Part shown: positions 8,175 to 17,145 of the stretch, piece after piece | Position numbering within the stretch: position 1 is the first letter of the stretch | How the letters are laid out: each line of letters starts with the position of its first letter | Assembly: GCA_018266375.1 (NCBI GenBank) | Contig: JAFEAO010000003.1 | Span: 65,578-129,577 of the forward strand | Source of the DNA: Bdellovibrionales bacterium | GTDB taxonomy: Bacteria > Bdellovibrionota > UBA1018 > CAIMNF01 | Direction: 5' to 3' | DNA length: 64,000 nucleotides | Notes under the pieces: generated by a model | What the model was told of the DNA's origin: nothing | Seen by the model: the letters and a program-made list of their open reading frames with translations, nothing else | The model's database searches: none | Made by a program: the position numbers and the translations under genes

Positions 8175-8546
8175 ATGACAACTTTGATTATGATGGCTAT
8201 GGCGGCTTCCTATCGTCCTTATCTCGAATGCGATGGTTACAAGCCAAGGACTCACATCGAGATCAAACAAAACGTAACGCCAGGAAACGGGCTTGCACTT
8301 TATTCGTTTAATATGACGAAGAAGCCACGCCGCCAGAAAGAGATTCAGGTTCAGGATTTGGCAGCGGAGCGCGCACCTAATAAGCGCAAGAACGTGATTG
8401 AAACGATCGCCGTTTCAAACGAAAAGGGTATTCCCGATTACGAATTGACCGTATTTATGCCGGAGACCAGCTGGGGCTTTCGCTCACAGTTGATTGATCA
8501 GACGTCTACGCGGACGGTATATTGCTACTATCACATCACTCGGTAA
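8175..8546 (+). CDS. Small probably exported protein of unknown function
   Basis: A 123-residue open frame, not recognised. Its N-terminus (MTTLIMMAMAASY) is hydrophobic and may be a short signal peptide; the rest is hydrophilic with a basic central part (KKPRRQKE) and two cysteines. A GTG at 8151 would add eight residues but lies between the -35 and -10 boxes, so the ATG at 8175 is preferred. Its stop codon falls inside the repeat copy at 8542 and overlaps the convergent gene by 11 nt. Coding status is likely but not certain. Confidence 0.5.
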   Translation: MTTLIMMAMAASYRPYLECDGYKPRTHIEIKQNVTPGNGLALYSFNMTKKPRRQKEIQVQDLAAERAPNKRKNVIETIAVSNEKGIPDYELTVFMPETSWGFRSQLIDQTSTRTVYCYYHITR

Positions 8547-10545
8547 CGGGGTCCTTTTGGTTGAGACTTGCGTCATCTCCACTCATTTGGCGAGACGATA
8601 TTACACCTGTGATTTTTCCTTGCTCGTTGAACTCGATCAATGATCCAAGTGGGATCTTCTGACGGTTAACTCGAAGAGTTTGAGTCGCGGATGAAGAGTT
8701 GTACGCGACTAAGCGATAAGACTTTGCGATACCGTTGTCGTAGAACTCTGCCGGAGTCCCGCGATTGGCGTAATGTGCATTTAGCTCTTTGTACTTGGTT
8801 TTCACGTAATCTGGATGCTCGCAAGTATGTATCATTCCGTTTGGATGGATTGTGATCTTCCCCGTACAAAACGAATCATTGGTCATATGTAAACGACCGT
8901 AGCTATTTTCAATGATGTTGACAAAAGACACGACTTGGTTCGTACCGTCAGTCGTAAAGACAACTTGATCCAACATCGGTGCGTATTCGACGTAGTGCTC
9001 TGGACTAAAAGTCGAGAAGGAGCCTTCGAATGTTCTTGGTATTTGCACTTCCCCGCTGATTTTGCTGCCGTCGATATTGACGTTGCCCGGGAAGAATCCG
9101 ATTGTTCCGGTGAGGATGATCGCGCCGATCCGGATTGGTTTACTGCTTGAGCAGGAGAGGATGGTTTTTGCAGAGTTTGAACTCGTGTATCCCATAACCG
9201 CTTTCCAGCAGCTAACTCCAAACTGCGCGAGCTCAGGTATTGCAATCTCGTCTTTGCCGGATTTTACGAATCCTATCAGACGTCTTTGAGAGTCCAAATA
9301 GACGGTATCATACGCTGTAAAAACATATCCATCGATGTTCAGGTCTTCTGTGAGTTCTAAACTGTACTCAACGATGTCGCCATTTGCGTCGAGTCGCGCA
9401 TTGCACTGACCCGTTCTATGTTTTGGCAGAGTGTTGTCGACGAGTCCTCCGCAAAGCGGAATCGATTGGTCACGATCATCATAGTCAAACTGAAGTGCAT
9501 TCCACTGGTGATTGGCGTATTCGCGTGGGGTATTGTACGTGTAAAAAGCGATGCCAGGGTATGTCGATCTTTTATTTGAAAGGAACGGACTTTGGATTCG
9601 TTTTGTGACGATTGAAGCGCCGGCGATACGATGAATATAGCCATTGTCCCAGTCGTTCATGGAGTAGGCACCATCATGGTAGCCCCAAGTCATGTTGTCG
9701 GTGTAGCTAAAACCGTAAGCCTGCTTCAGATTGTTTGGTAAGATCGCTCCGACCTCGACTAACAGATCATTGAAGTCCTTGGTGATGGCCGGACCGTAGC
9801 TCGCCTTGAAGACGGTTCGAACGATGCGCTGAGTGGCGACTGCATTAAATCCTTTTTTCGACTGGATCATCACTTTGTAAACAAACTCATGAATAAAAAT
9901 GCCAGCGCGGTCGAGATCGGATCGTAATTTGTTGAAAAGTCGCTTGTCATAGTACACGTCGCTGATGTTAGCGCCAACTTTGCGTTGAGACGCAAGCTGA
10001 ACGATAGCGCAATTGGAAGGGATGTTGATGATCGCTCCGACGTCCGAAACCACCGCCGTCGGTGAGTTGATCCAGGGAGCAGACTCCAGGAGATTTTTTG
10101 CGCTAAGGAGTCCTTCATAAAAATCAATATGTGTTGCTCGAATGCGATCCATGCGGTTATTAAGGATGCCGGTAAAGTTACGACTTGCCGGTTCGAGCGT
10201 CGCAGGGTCCAAGAGCGGGTTGTTTTGAATGCCATCTTCATGGCGCGCGAGCCAAAGATCATAAAGTTGCACGTCGATCATTTGTCTGATGTATTTGCCG
10301 ACGACGTCGGTTCGACCTAAGACATAGGAAGGTATCGGGCGCGAGCTATTGCCGATTCGGTGCCCTCGAGACGTTGCTTCATCCGGGAATTCATTTTCCC
10401 AAAGTTCTTTTCTGAACTGCTTGGCAATGACTTCGTTCTGGAAACAAGCGATGACGCTTCCTCCGTGGCCTTCTTGTCCTTGTGCGAGAACTCGAGATGA
10501 GCCGAATAGGCTCGCGATCAAAATCATGGATTGAATGATTTTCAT
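8536..10545 (-). CDS. Large secreted protein with His-Glu motif, partner of a TIGR02147 regulator
   Basis: A 669-residue exported protein of unknown function. Seen: a signal peptide (residues 1-21, ending RVLA), a mature N-terminus with the Gly-rich motif GQEGHGGSVIACF, and FIHEFVYKVMIQ with a His-Glu pair at 219-220. The same layout (Gly-rich start, later HE helix) occurs in the 375-residue protein at 35747. The ATG overlaps the regulator's TGA by 4 nt, so translation is coupled. The last 13 residues are encoded inside the repeat at 8542. An isolated HE pair is not enough to call a protease. Confidence 0.75.
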   Translation of the reverse strand: MKIIQSMILIASLFGSSRVLAQGQEGHGGSVIACFQNEVIAKQFRKELWENEFPDEATSRGHRIGNSSRPIPSYVLGRTDVVGKYIRQMIDVQLYDLWLARHEDGIQNNPLLDPATLEPASRNFTGILNNRMDRIRATHIDFYEGLLSAKNLLESAPWINSPTAVVSDVGAIINIPSNCAIVQLASQRKVGANISDVYYDKRLFNKLRSDLDRAGIFIHEFVYKVMIQSKKGFNAVATQRIVRTVFKASYGPAITKDFNDLLVEVGAILPNNLKQAYGFSYTDNMTWGYHDGAYSMNDWDNGYIHRIAGASIVTKRIQSPFLSNKRSTYPGIAFYTYNTPREYANHQWNALQFDYDDRDQSIPLCGGLVDNTLPKHRTGQCNARLDANGDIVEYSLELTEDLNIDGYVFTAYDTVYLDSQRRLIGFVKSGKDEIAIPELAQFGVSCWKAVMGYTSSNSAKTILSCSSSKPIRIGAIILTGTIGFFPGNVNIDGSKISGEVQIPRTFEGSFSTFSPEHYVEYAPMLDQVVFTTDGTNQVVSFVNIIENSYGRLHMTNDSFCTGKITIHPNGMIHTCEHPDYVKTKYKELNAHYANRGTPAEFYDNGIAKSYRLVAYNSSSATQTLRVNRQKIPLGSLIEFNEQGKITGVISSRQMSGDDASLNQKDPVTE
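8542..8579 (+). repeat. Single copy of the 40-bp repeat (left end of the cassette)
   Basis: These 38 bases match 11405-11442 in the same orientation with 3 mismatches. The first 35 of them match the reverse complement of 11462-11496 with 2 mismatches. The copy includes the end of the secreted-protein gene (minus strand) and the stop codon of the small gene on the plus strand. Confidence 0.9.
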
Positions 10546-11318
10546 AATAGGGCTCCTTTTGGATTTTGCTTTGCGGGGAATAGCGAAATGGAAAGTTGAT
10601 ACACTTCTTTTTGGATCGGTCCCTTGCTTTGGAGTAAAGCGCAGAGATCGCGTCGGAACTTTTTAATCATCAATTTGGCTTCTGGAATCAGGCCTGGATC
10701 AATCGCCATAGTGAGAGAGCTTTGATCACGTTGCTCGATAGCGACGTTTTCCATCGCGTGGATCGCTTGCTCCAAAATTTGTTTTTGCAGTTTACGAAAA
10801 GCGGCCGACATAAATGGAGCGCCGACGGTACTGTGGTTTTCTGGCATACGGACAAGCCTACCTTTGGAGTCGAGCTCGATCATTTCAAGGCGTTGCAAGC
10901 GCTCGAGCGCGCTTCGGGCTTCTGTGCCGGTAATTCCTAAGCGCTTGGCAATGTAAGCAGGAGTAGCAATAAAGCCCTGAGTGCGGGCAAGCTCAAGGAT
11001 CGCGTAGTGGTACCAATCTGCGATAACCGAAAACTGATCGACGGTGAGGCTGTGATAAACAGGCTCGCTAGCAATAAACTGTGCCACTGATAACGGGTCC
11101 AGCGCGAGCTGAGAGCCCAGACGCTGAATAAGTCGAGGCGTGACTTTGCGTTTACCCGATAAAATTTTGGACAGGTAAGAGGGCTCGAGTTTAAGCTGCC
11201 TCGCGAAAGCCCGGAGCGAGTAGGCTGGGTTGCTTTTACAGCGTGCGACCAGCGTATCTTGTAAGAAGACGCGGAAGTCGAGCCGCTGTTCAGTAAGTTG
11301 AGCTATGTTTTTAAACAC
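10542..11318 (-). CDS. TIGR02147-family regulator coupled to a secreted protein
   Basis: A 258-residue TIGR02147-type protein. Seen: RLDFRVFLQDTLVARCKS, then a helix-turn-helix-like FARQLKLEPSYLSKILSGKR (about 38-57) and a winged-helix-like middle (YIAKRLGITGTEARSALERL). It is similar over its whole length to the protein at 34944. The longer frame from 11390 would run through the promoter, so the GTG at 11318, exactly 7 nt after the -10 box, is preferred. Its stop overlaps the start of the secreted-protein gene. It probably controls that gene and itself; this is inferred from context. Confidence 0.8.
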   Translation of the reverse strand: MFKNIAQLTEQRLDFRVFLQDTLVARCKSNPAYSLRAFARQLKLEPSYLSKILSGKRKVTPRLIQRLGSQLALDPLSVAQFIASEPVYHSLTVDQFSVIADWYHYAILELARTQGFIATPAYIAKRLGITGTEARSALERLQRLEMIELDSKGRLVRMPENHSTVGAPFMSAAFRKLQKQILEQAIHAMENVAIEQRDQSSLTMAIDPGLIPEAKLMIKKFRRDLCALLQSKGPIQKEVYQLSISLFPAKQNPKGALL

Positions 11319-11325
11319 GAAAAGG

Positions 11326-11354
11326 ATAATAAATGCGATGTTAGAGAATGGCAA
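11326..11354 (-). promoter_or_regulatory. Sigma-70 promoter placing transcription start on the GTG codon
   Basis: On the minus strand TTGCCA (11354-11349), 17-nt spacer and TATTAT (11331-11326), followed by 7 nt and the GTG at 11318. The message should be leaderless. Confidence 0.65.
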
Positions 11355-11372
11355 TTGTTTTGTACACAATGT

Positions 11373-11390
11373 GTGTCCGCATTTGGACAC
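11373..11390. promoter_or_regulatory. Inverted repeat, candidate operator
   Basis: GTGTCC, 6 nt, GGACAC: a perfect 6-6-6 inverted repeat about 20 bp upstream of the -35 box of the regulator gene. This is a plausible binding site for the regulator itself or an activator. Confidence 0.45.
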
Positions 11391-11399
11391 ATTTGAGAA

Positions 11400-11500
11400 T
11401 CTGAGGTAACGGGTTCCTTTTGGTTGAGATTTGTGTCATCTCAACAAATGTAGTTTACGAATGACGCAAATCTCAACCAAAAGGAACCCGTTACCTCAGA
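11400..11500. repeat. Near-perfect 40-bp hairpin (39 of 40 pairs, 21-nt loop)
   Basis: Bases 11400-11439 and 11461-11500 are inverted copies differing at one position (a G-T pair in the folded strand). The right arm contains the rpoN stop codon. A third copy of the arm lies at 8542. There is no T-tract, so this is not a classic terminator, although it may still stop or stabilise the rpoN message. Together with 8542 it brackets the regulator/secreted-protein cassette. Confidence 0.92.
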
Positions 11501-12989
11501 ACGCGCGTTTACGTTTAGACGACGGCAAGATGCCGGCCATCTCGCGATACTTAGCCACGGTACGGCGGGCGATATCGATGTTCTCTTTGCCGAGCACCTC
11601 GACGATCTGTTGATCTGATAATGGCTTTTTTGGATCTTCTTTGCTGATGAGTTGCTTGATGCGTTCTTTGACCGCAGATGACGCCACAGCGTCGCTGCCG
11701 TCCGACGAGCTGATCGAAGAGTTGAAGAAGTATTTAAGCTCGAACGTTCCGACCGGAGTGTGAACGTACTTATTGGTGGTCACGCGCGAGATCGTGGACT
11801 CGTGCATGCCGACGTCAGCCGCGATATCTTTTAGGACCATCGGTTTCAGGAACTGGGTTCCCTTTTCGAAGAAGTCTTTTTGGCGGGCGAGAATCGCTTC
11901 GGTGACCTTATAAATCGTCTTCTGGCGGTTTTGGATCGAGCGAATGAGCCAGATCGCCGCGCGCAGTTTTTCTTGCACATACTCTTTAGCCTTGCCTTGG
12001 TCTTGTTTGCCCGCTTCCTTTTGAACGATGTTTTTGTAGTAGTTCGACACCCGCAAACGGGGAATGCCGTCGTCGTTCATTCCGATCACGTAGTTGTTGC
12101 CGACCTTGTTGATGTAAATGTCGGGTGTGATGTACTGAGTGTCGGTCTGGGTGTAGAGGGAACCCGGTTTTGGTTCCATTTCGTGAATAATCTTTTGCGC
12201 CTCAACGATCTTGTCGATCGGGAGGGCGAGTGCCTTGGCGATCGCCGGAATATTGTGCTTTTCGAGCTCAACCAGGTAATGCTGAATGATCGTTTCGATC
12301 AGCTCGTTGCGAGGGGTGAGGAACTTCGCTTGTACGAGCAAGCATTCTTGCAGATTCCGCGCGGCGATCCCGAGCGGATCAAAGTTCTGGATCATCTTCA
12401 AAATTTCTTCGGCGTCTTCGAATTCGAGCGCGTTCTCTTCAGCGAGCTTGACGAGATCGCCTTCAAAGTAACCGTCGTCGTTCAGCGACGCGATAATTTG
12501 CTGGCCCAAGCGCTCTTCGTTTTCCATGAGCTTGAGCATGCCGAGCTGCCACTGCAAATGTTCTTCGAGCGAAGATGTCTTGGTTAAAACGTTTTCGTAG
12601 GTCGGCCCGTCCTCCGGAATTTCCTTCATCGACGGCGCGGTAGAGGAGGAGTCACTGTTAAAGTCTTCGAGGTACGCGTCCCAGTTGACGTCGTCTTTGC
12701 CGACCAAGTTCTTTTCGTCCGGGTTTTCCGGCGCTTGTTGCGCGACTTCGTCGGCGTTTTGCTGCATCTCCGGGTCGAAGGTCTCGCCTTCGGCCGCGGC
12801 TTCGACGTTATCTTGGGTTTGATTTTCTTCGGTGATCTCTTCGAGAATCGGGTTCTCGGTGAGTTCTTGCGTGATCAGCTCCGCAAGCTCCATGTGATTG
12901 AGCTGCAAAAGTTTGATCGCCTGCTGCAATTGCGGCGTCATTACCAAGTTCTGGCCAAGCTTAAGGCTTTGTTTTAACTGAATTGCCAT
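11496..12989 (-). CDS. rpoN: RNA polymerase sigma-54 factor
   Basis: A 497-residue sigma-54. Seen: the Gln/Leu-rich activator-interacting region I (LKLGQNLVMTPQLQQAIKLL), an acidic region II (about 55-125), the core-binding domain, the helix-turn-helix-like DNA-binding part, and the RpoN box ARRTVAKYRE near the C-terminus, which reads the -24 element. Sigma-54 promoters need an AAA+ activator, none of which is encoded in this window. AAGGGT precedes the ATG. The stop codon lies inside the 40-bp hairpin. Divergent from the MoxR operon; it is not in the usual lpt/hpf neighbourhood. Confidence 0.98.
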   Translation of the reverse strand: MAIQLKQSLKLGQNLVMTPQLQQAIKLLQLNHMELAELITQELTENPILEEITEENQTQDNVEAAAEGETFDPEMQQNADEVAQQAPENPDEKNLVGKDDVNWDAYLEDFNSDSSSTAPSMKEIPEDGPTYENVLTKTSSLEEHLQWQLGMLKLMENEERLGQQIIASLNDDGYFEGDLVKLAEENALEFEDAEEILKMIQNFDPLGIAARNLQECLLVQAKFLTPRNELIETIIQHYLVELEKHNIPAIAKALALPIDKIVEAQKIIHEMEPKPGSLYTQTDTQYITPDIYINKVGNNYVIGMNDDGIPRLRVSNYYKNIVQKEAGKQDQGKAKEYVQEKLRAAIWLIRSIQNRQKTIYKVTEAILARQKDFFEKGTQFLKPMVLKDIAADVGMHESTISRVTTNKYVHTPVGTFELKYFFNSSISSSDGSDAVASSAVKERIKQLISKEDPKKPLSDQQIVEVLGKENIDIARRTVAKYREMAGILPSSKRKRAF

Positions 12990-13129
12990 CGTACCCTTAT
13001 CGTCAATTTGACGACTATTCTTGATTGAACCCGATATCCCCCAATAGAGCCAGAAAAGAATGAGTAACGCAATTTGTTACAAATGGGGATGGCTTTGATG
13101 TGCGTCAACACCCTAAAATGATCTCTACA

Positions 13130-14086
13130 ATGTCCAGCCCCGCTGAAATCGAACAACTCCGAGACCGAATTCAGGCGTTCCGCAAAGCCGCCGCGAACGT
13201 CATCCTCGATAAAGAACGTGAGATCCAACTCGCGCTTTGCTGTTTGCTCGCACGGGGACACCTCTTGATCGAGGATATGCCGGGGATGGGGAAAACTACC
13301 CTGGTCCATACCATCGCCAGGCTCTTCGACTTGAAACTCTCCCGCATTCAATTCACCAATGACCTGCTTCCTGCGGACATTCTGGGGAGCTCGATCTACG
13401 ATCCTCAGGATAAAAAATTTCATTTCCACCCGGGTCCGATTTTTTCGGAGCTCATTCTGGCCGACGAACTAAACCGAGCGACGCCAAAAACTCAGAGCGC
13501 GTGCCTGCAAGCGATGGAAGAACGCAAAGTCACCGTCGATGGCGTCACTCGCGAACTTCCGGATCCGTTTGTGTTTATCGCGACTCAAAACCCGAAACAG
13601 CAAATCGGTACGTTCCTGCTGCCCGAGTCGCAACTCGACCGGTTCCTCATGCGCATCGAGATGGGATATCCAAATCGCGAAGCCGAGAAGACCATGCTGA
13701 GACAGGAATCTCGACAAGAGCTTGTTCAAAAACTCGTGCCGGTGTTGACGAGTAAAGATCTCGTGCGCCTTCAGCAAGCGGTCAAAGAAGTGCACGCATC
13801 GGATGCGCTCATCGGTTATTTGCAAGACATCGTCGCCTACACCCGCGAAGGATTACCGGTAACGGGTGGGGCACACGCCGGCCTCTCGCCGCGCGCGACG
13901 CTCGGTTTTTTGAATGCGGCAAAATCTTGGGCGTTCTTGCAGGGTCGCGCCAACGTGCTTCCCGAAGACGTTCAAACCGTCGGACCGGCGGTGATGAGCC
14001 ATCGTTTGAATCCAAGTCTCGATCTTTCCGGAAAAACCGGAAGCCATCTCGCGCAGGAAGTACTCGCCCATGTGGCCGTGGACTAA
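13130..14086 (+). CDS. MoxR-family AAA+ ATPase
   Basis: A 318-residue AAA+ ATPase of the MoxR group, chaperone-like proteins that help assemble or activate partner complexes. Seen: Walker A MPGMGKTTL near residue 50, Walker B LILADELNRA, sensor 1 FIATQNP, and the C-terminal lid ending in SHRLNP. The ATG at 13130 is chosen; a GTG at 13100 with GGGGA 10 nt upstream would add ten residues. It overlaps the DUF58 gene by 17 nt and heads a MoxR / DUF58 / transglutaminase operon, a widespread set whose exact role is not settled. Confidence 0.92.
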   Translation: MSSPAEIEQLRDRIQAFRKAAANVILDKEREIQLALCCLLARGHLLIEDMPGMGKTTLVHTIARLFDLKLSRIQFTNDLLPADILGSSIYDPQDKKFHFHPGPIFSELILADELNRATPKTQSACLQAMEERKVTVDGVTRELPDPFVFIATQNPKQQIGTFLLPESQLDRFLMRIEMGYPNREAEKTMLRQESRQELVQKLVPVLTSKDLVRLQQAVKEVHASDALIGYLQDIVAYTREGLPVTGGAHAGLSPRATLGFLNAAKSWAFLQGRANVLPEDVQTVGPAVMSHRLNPSLDLSGKTGSHLAQEVLAHVAVD

Positions 14087-15041
14087 GGCTAAGGAGAAAG
14101 AACTCAAAACGATGCGTGACCGGATTCGCGCACGCTCCAACTCCAATCCCGAAAAAATTTACATCGTTCCGACCCGGGCAGGCGGCTTTTTTTTGTTCAC
14201 GACGTTGGTGATGCTCTTGATTGGCTCCGGTTACTCGAACAACCTCGTTAACCTGCTCGCGTTTTTCATGTTCAGCCTCGTGTTCGTGTCGATGGTGATG
14301 ACCCAGCTGCAGCTCAAAGGGGTGCTCGTCGAGAGTGCGGCGATAGCGCCGGCATTTGCATCAAGCCCAAGCGAGCATAGTGCCTATCTTAAAAACTCGA
14401 ATTCGGCCGAGCGGTGGGGTATCGAGATGGGCTTCGCACAGTTCAAAGACGGCTCGGGTCCGAAGCATCTCAAATCATTGCAAACCAACCGCGTGACTTG
14501 GCAGCAGCCGATGGGGAAACGCGGAAAATTCGAGACCAAGCGCTTCGAGCTCTACTCGGTATTTCCGCTGGGTTTGTTTTACGCCTGGAAAGTGGTGGAT
14601 CTTCCGACGACGTATTGGATTTATCCCGAGCTAAAGGGCTCGCTCCCGATGCCGCAAGAGATGAGCGCCGTCGCGGCCGAGGGACAACGTAAAAATCCGA
14701 TCGGTACCGGCGATGACTTTCGCGGGCACCGTAAATTTCAAAAAGGCGATTCGTCTCGCCAAGTGGATTGGAAAGCTCACGCCCGCGGACGCCCGCTCCT
14801 CATCAAGGAACTCAATGAGGGTGATCCGCCTGATCAGATTTTTGATTGGCGCGCGCTCGATGGCACCGGACTCACCGACGAGGACCGTCTCTCGCAAATC
14901 GCGGCGTGGGTGCAGGAAGCGTATACCCGCGAAATGAATTTTACCCTCAGACTTCCGGGCCAGCCCGATCGTTCGGGCAAAGGGTACGAGCACGCCACGA
15001 GGTGTTTTCAGTCGCTTGCGACGTGGGGTATGCCGTCATGA
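14070..15041 (+). CDS. DUF58-domain protein
   Basis: A 323-residue DUF58 protein. Two hydrophobic segments near the N-terminus (about 28-75) anchor it in the inner membrane; the soluble C-terminal part holds the DUF58 signature GTGDDFRGHRKFQKGDSSR, then QVDWKAHARG. DUF58 folds resemble von Willebrand A domains and are thought to bind the partner MoxR ATPase. It overlaps the genes on both sides (17 nt and an ATGA), indicating a tightly coupled operon. Confidence 0.9.
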   Translation: MWPWTKAKEKELKTMRDRIRARSNSNPEKIYIVPTRAGGFFLFTTLVMLLIGSGYSNNLVNLLAFFMFSLVFVSMVMTQLQLKGVLVESAAIAPAFASSPSEHSAYLKNSNSAERWGIEMGFAQFKDGSGPKHLKSLQTNRVTWQQPMGKRGKFETKRFELYSVFPLGLFYAWKVVDLPTTYWIYPELKGSLPMPQEMSAVAAEGQRKNPIGTGDDFRGHRKFQKGDSSRQVDWKAHARGRPLLIKELNEGDPPDQIFDWRALDGTGLTDEDRLSQIAAWVQEAYTREMNFTLRLPGQPDRSGKGYEHATRCFQSLATWGMPS

Positions 15042-17077
15042 ACCGTACGAACCGACATTCCGTATCTGAGCGCGTTCTCGACCGGAACATTGTCTGGAAC
15101 AAGCCGATTCAGTATTATTTGTCCGCGCTCGTCGCGCTTCAGCTGATTCCGCTTCTCTCCGTGGTGCCGCCGTGGGTGAGTGTGGCGGCATTTGCGCTCG
15201 TGGGTTGGAAGGTTTGGCATCTCAACAAAGGCACTCGCTTGCCGCCAAAAAATATAGTCACGGCGATCAGCGCATTGGGCATGGTGGGTGTAGCGCTCAC
15301 CAAGCACACGCTCATCGGTGAGGACGCCGCCACCGCCTCACTCGCGATCATCGCGTGTTGCAAGCTGCTCGAGTGCAATCGTTATCGCGACACGATGGTC
15401 ACGCTCGTGCTTTGCTTCGTGCTCCTCATGACCAACTTGCTCGTCTCGCAGGGTCTGGGCACGACGATCTTTCTTGCGATCGACGTACTCCTGCTCGTGC
15501 AGTTTTTGCTGCAGCTTCATCCGTCCAACACCTCGCTCTTTTCATTCAGGGTGGTGGGGAAACTGCTCCTCTATATCCTCCCGGTCTGGGTGATCCTCTT
15601 TACCGTGTTCCCGCGTTTTACCGTGGGGTTTTGGCGCCGCGAAGTCGCGGTCTCTCAAAACAGCTTTTCGGACGAGATGAATCCGGGCGTGATCAGCCAA
15701 CTCGCGCTTTCGGACGAACTCGCGTTCCGCGTTCAGTTCTCAAAGGTCACGCCCGCACCGTCGACGCTTTACTTTCGAGGCGGGATCTTGGCTTCGACCG
15801 AAGGTTTGCATTGGATGAAGAGCCCGCGCCGGCTCGAGCTTGAAGATTGGGTGCATGAAGACATCGAGAAGTCGCCGACGATTCCGTACGACGTTTTCTT
15901 GGAGCCTATGTTCCAAAAATGGCTCTTTATGCTTGATTATTTCGATGCGCGCGACATCCCTGAAGTCCGCGGGAACCGTGCCATTATCGTCAACGGTGGC
16001 ATCGCCGAAGCTCCGGCCACGATTCAAGCGCGCGTCAACTATTCGGGCCAGGCACTCTCGATCGCTCCTAGCCAAGAGCGGCTCACCCAACTCGAACGAC
16101 AGACGTTTTTGCAAACCCCGCTTAAGCTCGAGTCCGAAGTCGCCGAGTTGGCAAAAAATCTTCAAGGTAAAACCACCGGTGATTCGATCGCCAATTTGTT
16201 CGGTTGGTTTCGAAGCGAAAAGTTTTTGTACTCGCTCAGTCCCGGCGCCACTCCGACCATGAGCGCCTTCCTCTTTAAAAGCAAAGTCGGTTTTTGCGAG
16301 CACTATGCGGCTGCTGGGGCTTTATTGTTGCGACTCATGGGGGTGCCTGCCCGCGTGGTGGTCGGGTTTCAGGGAGCGGAGAGGAACGATCTCGCCGACT
16401 ACTGGATCGTGAAGATGAAAAACGCGCACGCCTGGATCGAAGCGTGGATTCAGGATGCCGACGCGAAGCGCGGACATTGGACGCGCCTCGATCTCACTTC
16501 GGTTGTCGCGCCGATGCGTCTCACGATGGGCGCGGAGTTTTTCTCGATCGCGTCGCAAGTCCCCAGCGGCGTCAACATCAGCAATATCGACGAGCTTCAG
16601 GACGTAAACCCGTTTGGCCGATTTGGCACGAAAGCCGCGCAGGCGATCGACGCGGCCGAGATGCAGTGGATCCGCTTCTTGCTCGCCTACGATTTTGAAT
16701 TCCAGCAAAACTTGATCTCGCGATTCGGCGTGCAACATGCGACTCGATTGGCGTTTTTTTTGATCCTAGCGGGCGCGCTCGGCGCGCTGTTCTTGATTTT
16801 GTCGGTGCTCTCGCGACGTCGCGATCGCAAACGCGATCCGGTATTGAAGGAGTGGCATAAGTTCTGCGCCAAGCTTGCTAAGAAGGGCTTGGTCCGCGCC
16901 GTCAACGAAGGCCCCGTGGATTTCCTGGCTCGCGTCTCGGTTTCTCAACCGACTCGAGCTAAACAGATAAGCGAGCTTCGCGATCTATTTTTGTCATTGC
17001 GATATCGGGAACAGGGTAGAGGTCAGCAACTTTCGGAATTGTTGCGCCGGTTCCGAAGTGCCGTCAGAAGATACTAG
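15038..17077 (+). CDS. TgpA-like membrane transglutaminase (DUF3488 + transglutaminase core)
   Basis: A 679-residue membrane protein. The first 190 residues hold about six hydrophobic segments (DUF3488 type). A periplasmic domain follows with the transglutaminase triad: Cys in GFCEHYAAAGALLLR, His in NAHAWIEAW and Asp in WTRLDLTS. One more transmembrane segment (near 575) precedes a cytosolic tail. The ATG at 15038 overlaps the DUF58 stop as ATGA; the longer frame from 14846 runs inside the previous gene. Known: the related TgpA of Pseudomonas is essential for viability; its substrate is uncertain. Confidence 0.92.
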   Translation: MNRTNRHSVSERVLDRNIVWNKPIQYYLSALVALQLIPLLSVVPPWVSVAAFALVGWKVWHLNKGTRLPPKNIVTAISALGMVGVALTKHTLIGEDAATASLAIIACCKLLECNRYRDTMVTLVLCFVLLMTNLLVSQGLGTTIFLAIDVLLLVQFLLQLHPSNTSLFSFRVVGKLLLYILPVWVILFTVFPRFTVGFWRREVAVSQNSFSDEMNPGVISQLALSDELAFRVQFSKVTPAPSTLYFRGGILASTEGLHWMKSPRRLELEDWVHEDIEKSPTIPYDVFLEPMFQKWLFMLDYFDARDIPEVRGNRAIIVNGGIAEAPATIQARVNYSGQALSIAPSQERLTQLERQTFLQTPLKLESEVAELAKNLQGKTTGDSIANLFGWFRSEKFLYSLSPGATPTMSAFLFKSKVGFCEHYAAAGALLLRLMGVPARVVVGFQGAERNDLADYWIVKMKNAHAWIEAWIQDADAKRGHWTRLDLTSVVAPMRLTMGAEFFSIASQVPSGVNISNIDELQDVNPFGRFGTKAAQAIDAAEMQWIRFLLAYDFEFQQNLISRFGVQHATRLAFFLILAGALGALFLILSVLSRRRDRKRDPVLKEWHKFCAKLAKKGLVRAVNEGPVDFLARVSVSQPTRAKQISELRDLFLSLRYREQGRGQQLSELLRRFRSAVRRY

Positions 17078-17145
17078 CGGCGTAAGCGTCTGAATGCCGT
17101 AGGCCGGTGCAGGGCTACTGCGCGGAGTGGGCAGAAATATAGCTG

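Noticed and set aside
8536..10545. Calling the 669-residue secreted protein a metalloprotease from its HE pair
   Set aside because: HEFVYKV lacks the second His of HExxH and no downstream ligand is evident.
8542..11500. Calling the repeat-bounded cassette a transposon
   Set aside because: No transposase or integrase gene and no target-site duplication that I can see; kept as a repeat-bounded cassette only.
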